NCBI GenBank assembly: GCA_963830495.1
Contig: CAWHMS010000004.1
Span: forward strand, 124,001-188,000
Direction of reading: 5' to 3'
Length of the DNA stretch: 64,000 nucleotides
DNA from: CAWHMS01 sp963830495
GTDB taxonomy: Bacteria > Actinomycetota > Actinomycetes > Propionibacteriales > Nocardioidaceae
Made by a program: the position numbers and the translations under genes. This document shows positions 61,977 through 64,000 of this stretch, piece after piece. Every line of letters begins with the position of its first letter. Positions within the stretch are counted from its first letter, which is position 1. The notes under the pieces were generated by a model. It had not been told where the DNA came from, did not search any database, and saw nothing but the letters and a program-made list of their open reading frames with translations.

Positions 61977-63416
61977 ATGACGGACGTCGAGTTCACCTGC
62001 ACGCCCGAGCTGCTCAGGACGTTGTTCCTCTTCGAGGATCTCAGCGACGAACACCTCGCTTATCTGTGTGAGCACGGAGAGGTCAGCACCATCGGTCCGG
62101 GCATGCTCTACTCCCAGGGCGAGCCAGCCGACTGCTTCTACGTGCTGCTGGACGGCGAGCTCGTGCTCTCCCGACGGGTGGGCGAGGACGACGTCGAGAT
62201 CAACCGTAGCCGACAACGTGGCGCGTACGTCGGCGCGTGGAACGCCTACCTCGGCGATCTGGTGCCCCAGCAGTACGACACCTCCGTGCGCATCCCGGAG
62301 CAGGCGACGTTCTTCGTGCTACCCGCCAGCACGCTGCGCGAGATCATGCAGCAGTGGTTCCCGATGGCGCAGCATCTGCTCAGTGGCCTGTTCACCGGGT
62401 TCACCGCCCGGCAGCGCACCACCGAGCAGCGTGAACGGCTGCTGGCGCTCGGATCGCTCTCCGCCGGACTGACCCACGAGCTCAACAACCCGGCTGCCGC
62501 CGCTGTGCGCGCCACGGCCACCCTGCGCGAGCGCGTCAGCAAGATGCGCGAGAAGCTCAGCGTGCTCGCCTCCGGCAACCTCGACGAGGCAGCGCTGCAC
62601 ACGCTGATCAAGTTCCAGGACGACGCGGCAGCACGGATCCAGGACTCTCCCAAGCTGACCGCCATCGAGGCGGCCGACCTGGAGGACGAGCTCACCGACT
62701 GGTTCGAGCAGCACGGGGTGACCGGCGGCTGGGACCTGGCTCCGACCTTCGTGCAGGGCGGTCTGGACACCGACTGGCTGGACCTGGTCGCCAATGCCGC
62801 GCCGCCGGACTCGCTGACCGGCGCGCTGCGCTGGATCTACTACTCGATCGAGACCGAGATGCTGATGAACGAGATCACCGACTCGACCACCCGCATCTCC
62901 ACCCTGGTCAATGCGGCGAAGCAGTACTCGCAGATGGATCGTTCTCCGCATCAGGTCGCGGACCTGCACGAGCTGCTGGACAGCACCATGGTGATGCTAG
63001 GGCGCAAGATCCCCGCGGGTGTACGCGTCGTAAAGCGGTACGACGAGTCGCTGCCCAGGGTGCCGGCGTACGCCGCGGAGCTCAACCAGGTGTGGACCAA
63101 CCTGATCGACAACGCGGTCGACGCCATGGGGGAGTCCGGCACGCTCACCATCACGACCGTCGAGGACGAGAACTTCGCCGTCGTCGAGATCAGTGACACC
63201 GGGCCGGGCATCCCGGAGGATGCGGTGCAGCGCATCTTCGAGCCGTTCTTCACCACCAAGCCGATCGGCCAAGGCACCGGGCTGGGCCTGGACATCGCCT
63301 GGCGGATCGTCGTCAACAAGCACCGTGGCAACCTCACCGTCGACTCGCAGCCGGGAGCCACGACCTTTCGGGTCGCGCTGCCGCTGGCGGGTCCCGAGAT
63401 CGGAGAAACCTCATGA
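61977..63416 (+). CDS. cNMP-binding-domain histidine kinase
   Basis: 479 residues. N-terminal cyclic-nucleotide-binding-like domain (MLYSQGEPADCFYVLLDGEL, about 40-130); a dimerisation/phospho-acceptor helix with the H-box GLTHELNNPAAAAV; and a HATPase domain with the N-box LNQVWTNLIDNAVDAM, G1 DTGPGIPE, F-box FEPFFTTKP and G2 GQGTGLGLDIAWR. No TM segments, so it is cytosolic. Its ATG directly follows the reductase stop (TAG-ATG). It probably phosphorylates the receiver domain of the preceding protein. Confidence 0.94.
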   Translation: MTDVEFTCTPELLRTLFLFEDLSDEHLAYLCEHGEVSTIGPGMLYSQGEPADCFYVLLDGELVLSRRVGEDDVEINRSRQRGAYVGAWNAYLGDLVPQQYDTSVRIPEQATFFVLPASTLREIMQQWFPMAQHLLSGLFTGFTARQRTTEQRERLLALGSLSAGLTHELNNPAAAAVRATATLRERVSKMREKLSVLASGNLDEAALHTLIKFQDDAAARIQDSPKLTAIEAADLEDELTDWFEQHGVTGGWDLAPTFVQGGLDTDWLDLVANAAPPDSLTGALRWIYYSIETEMLMNEITDSTTRISTLVNAAKQYSQMDRSPHQVADLHELLDSTMVMLGRKIPAGVRVVKRYDESLPRVPAYAAELNQVWTNLIDNAVDAMGESGTLTITTVEDENFAVVEISDTGPGIPEDAVQRIFEPFFTTKPIGQGTGLGLDIAWRIVVNKHRGNLTVDSQPGATTFRVALPLAGPEIGETS

Positions 63417-63781
63417 GCGACGGCGTTGACCGCAGCATCGATGGCAGCATCGATCGCACCGTGCCGCCCAGTGGTCACGGCTGCGCCGAGTGTGAGCAGG
63501 CGGCCGGGTGGTGGGTGCATCTGAGGCGCTGCGCGCAGTGCGGGCACATCGGTTGCTGTGACTCGTCGCCTGCCCAGCATGCCACCGCGCACGCGTTGTC
63601 GTCCGGTCACCGCTACGTGCAGAGCTACGAGCCCGGCGAGGAGTGGTACTGGGACTACGCCACCCAGACGACGCTCACCGGTCCGGCTCTGGCCGAGCCG
63701 ACGTCGCACCCCGCCGGCCAGCCGTCACCGGGGCCGGCGGGTCGGGTGCCGGCGGACTGGCAGCGCCAGTTGCACCGCTAG
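63413..63781 (+). CDS. UBP-type zinc-finger protein
   Basis: 122 residues. The ubiquitin-specific-protease-type zinc finger (ZnF-UBP) reads CAECEQAAGWWVHLRRCAQC, then GHIGCCDSSPAQHATAHALS and GHRYVQSYEPGEEWYWDY, with all eight Cys/His ligand positions plausible. Bacterial versions often accompany the TrxR-like/histidine-kinase pair. Start overlaps the kinase stop (ATGA). The C-terminal third is disordered and Pro-rich. Role unknown; it may bind C-terminal tails of partner proteins. Confidence 0.93.
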   Translation: MSDGVDRSIDGSIDRTVPPSGHGCAECEQAAGWWVHLRRCAQCGHIGCCDSSPAQHATAHALSSGHRYVQSYEPGEEWYWDYATQTTLTGPALAEPTSHPAGQPSPGPAGRVPADWQRQLHR

Positions 63782-63803
63782 CCGTCAGCTCGCGCCAAGC
63801 CAA

Positions 63804-63845
63804 GATCCGACTCTCAGCCAGTCATGGCCGGTTGAGAGTCGGATC
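63804..63845. terminator. 16-bp stem transcription terminator
   Basis: GATCCGACTCTCA (63804-63816) pairs with TGAGAGTCGGATC (63833-63845). Three more pairs (including one G-U) extend the stem to 16, leaving a 10-nt loop. It lies 23 nt after the UBP gene and before the convergent small ORF, so it is a bidirectional terminator. Confidence 0.88.
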
Positions 63846-63874
63846 CATCGGCTGGGGACGGCGGGGAGGGGAGG

Positions 63875-63967
63875 TCAGCTGCCGGAGCGAGCTGCCCAGA
63901 TGGCGACGAGGAGCATGGCGATGCCGATCGCGATCCCGAAGAGCAGGCGGCGGAACCGGTCGCTCAT
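63875..63967 (-). CDS. 30-residue single-TM membrane peptide
   Basis: MSDRFRRLLFGIAIGIAMLL followed by VAIWAARSGS. Basic N-terminus then one hydrophobic helix of about 18 residues, a typical small inner-membrane peptide. AGGAAG lies about 5 nt before the ATG at 63967. The stop is at 63875. It is too short for family assignment; the SD and composition make it more than chance. Sequence upstream continues beyond the window. Confidence 0.5.
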   Translation of the reverse strand: MSDRFRRLLFGIAIGIAMLLVAIWAARSGS

Positions 63968-64000
63968 GGGCTTCCTGCGCTCACGGGTCTCCTCGGGTTG

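Overview
The window is high-GC DNA (roughly 70 % G+C) from an actinobacterium, most likely of the Nocardioides type. The signs are an actinobacterial B12-dependent ribonucleotide reductase, a DinB2-type polymerase with a leucine steric gate, DUF6318 and YbjN/TY-Chap-like proteins, a DUF664 (mycothiol-type DinB) protein, ECF sigma/ZAS anti-sigma control and many leaderless starts. No tRNA, rRNA, CRISPR array or prophage was seen. Family calls rest on motif reading, with no database search.

Layout. 1-8.7 kb: the 3' part of nrdJ, then (minus strand) a RecB/AddA-like helicase-nuclease and its AddB-like partner, which carries three frame breaks. 8.9-16 kb: an accessory stretch with a TY-Chap-like gene (frame break at its start), a Doc/RHH toxin-antitoxin pair, an HNH endonuclease, a NERD nuclease-helicase, a histone-H1-like protein with 45-bp repeats, a DUF805 protein, and decayed vapC and DUF429 genes. 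16-24 kb: DUF664; an SRPBCC/ArsR operon with two palindromic operators; a second SRPBCC gene; secreted and PepSY proteins; an SDR; an FkbM methyltransferase; an ECF sigma/anti-sigma pair behind a textbook ECF promoter; and VapBC.

24-31.7 kb holds the most interesting locus. One arm is a membrane sulfatase-like enzyme plus a CDP-alcohol phosphatidyltransferase. Divergent from it, across 14-bp direct repeats, run six tightly coupled genes: zinc-less-type alcohol dehydrogenase, a PTPS homologue that has lost zinc and catalytic residues, a GT4 glycosyltransferase, a flippase-like membrane protein, a RibD reductase domain and GTP cyclohydrolase II. Together they suggest an undescribed pyrimidine/pterin-derived, possibly glycosylated or lipid-linked product.

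31.7-39.8 kb: DinB2 polymerase, an MMPL transporter, a MASE1-SpoIIE phosphatase-kinase with a STAS antagonist, a DHA2 drug transporter and a small membrane protein. 39.7-46.7 kb: a carbon monoxide dehydrogenase operon (coxM-S-L, an XdhC-YHS fusion, coxD, coxE) whose CoxL has the form I motif AYACSFR. 46.9-60 kb: cupin, PPOX, YihY, dodecin, SWIM-SNF2 helicase, CPA2 antiporter, a PKD/DUF6318 secreted pair, a DksA-like protein, an unknown secreted protein, a tyrosine phosphatase and a GH15 glucanohydrolase. 60-64 kb: a three-gene redox-signalling operon (response regulator fused to a TrxR-like flavoprotein lacking CxxC, a cNMP-binding histidine kinase, a UBP zinc finger), a strong terminator and a 30-residue membrane peptide.

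Two genome-wide habits stand out. At least nine genes begin 6-7 nt after a TANNNT box, so they are probably transcribed without a leader. The frameshifts are concentrated between 7.4 and 15.7 kb and were not noticed elsewhere, which argues for local gene decay over uniform sequencing error.
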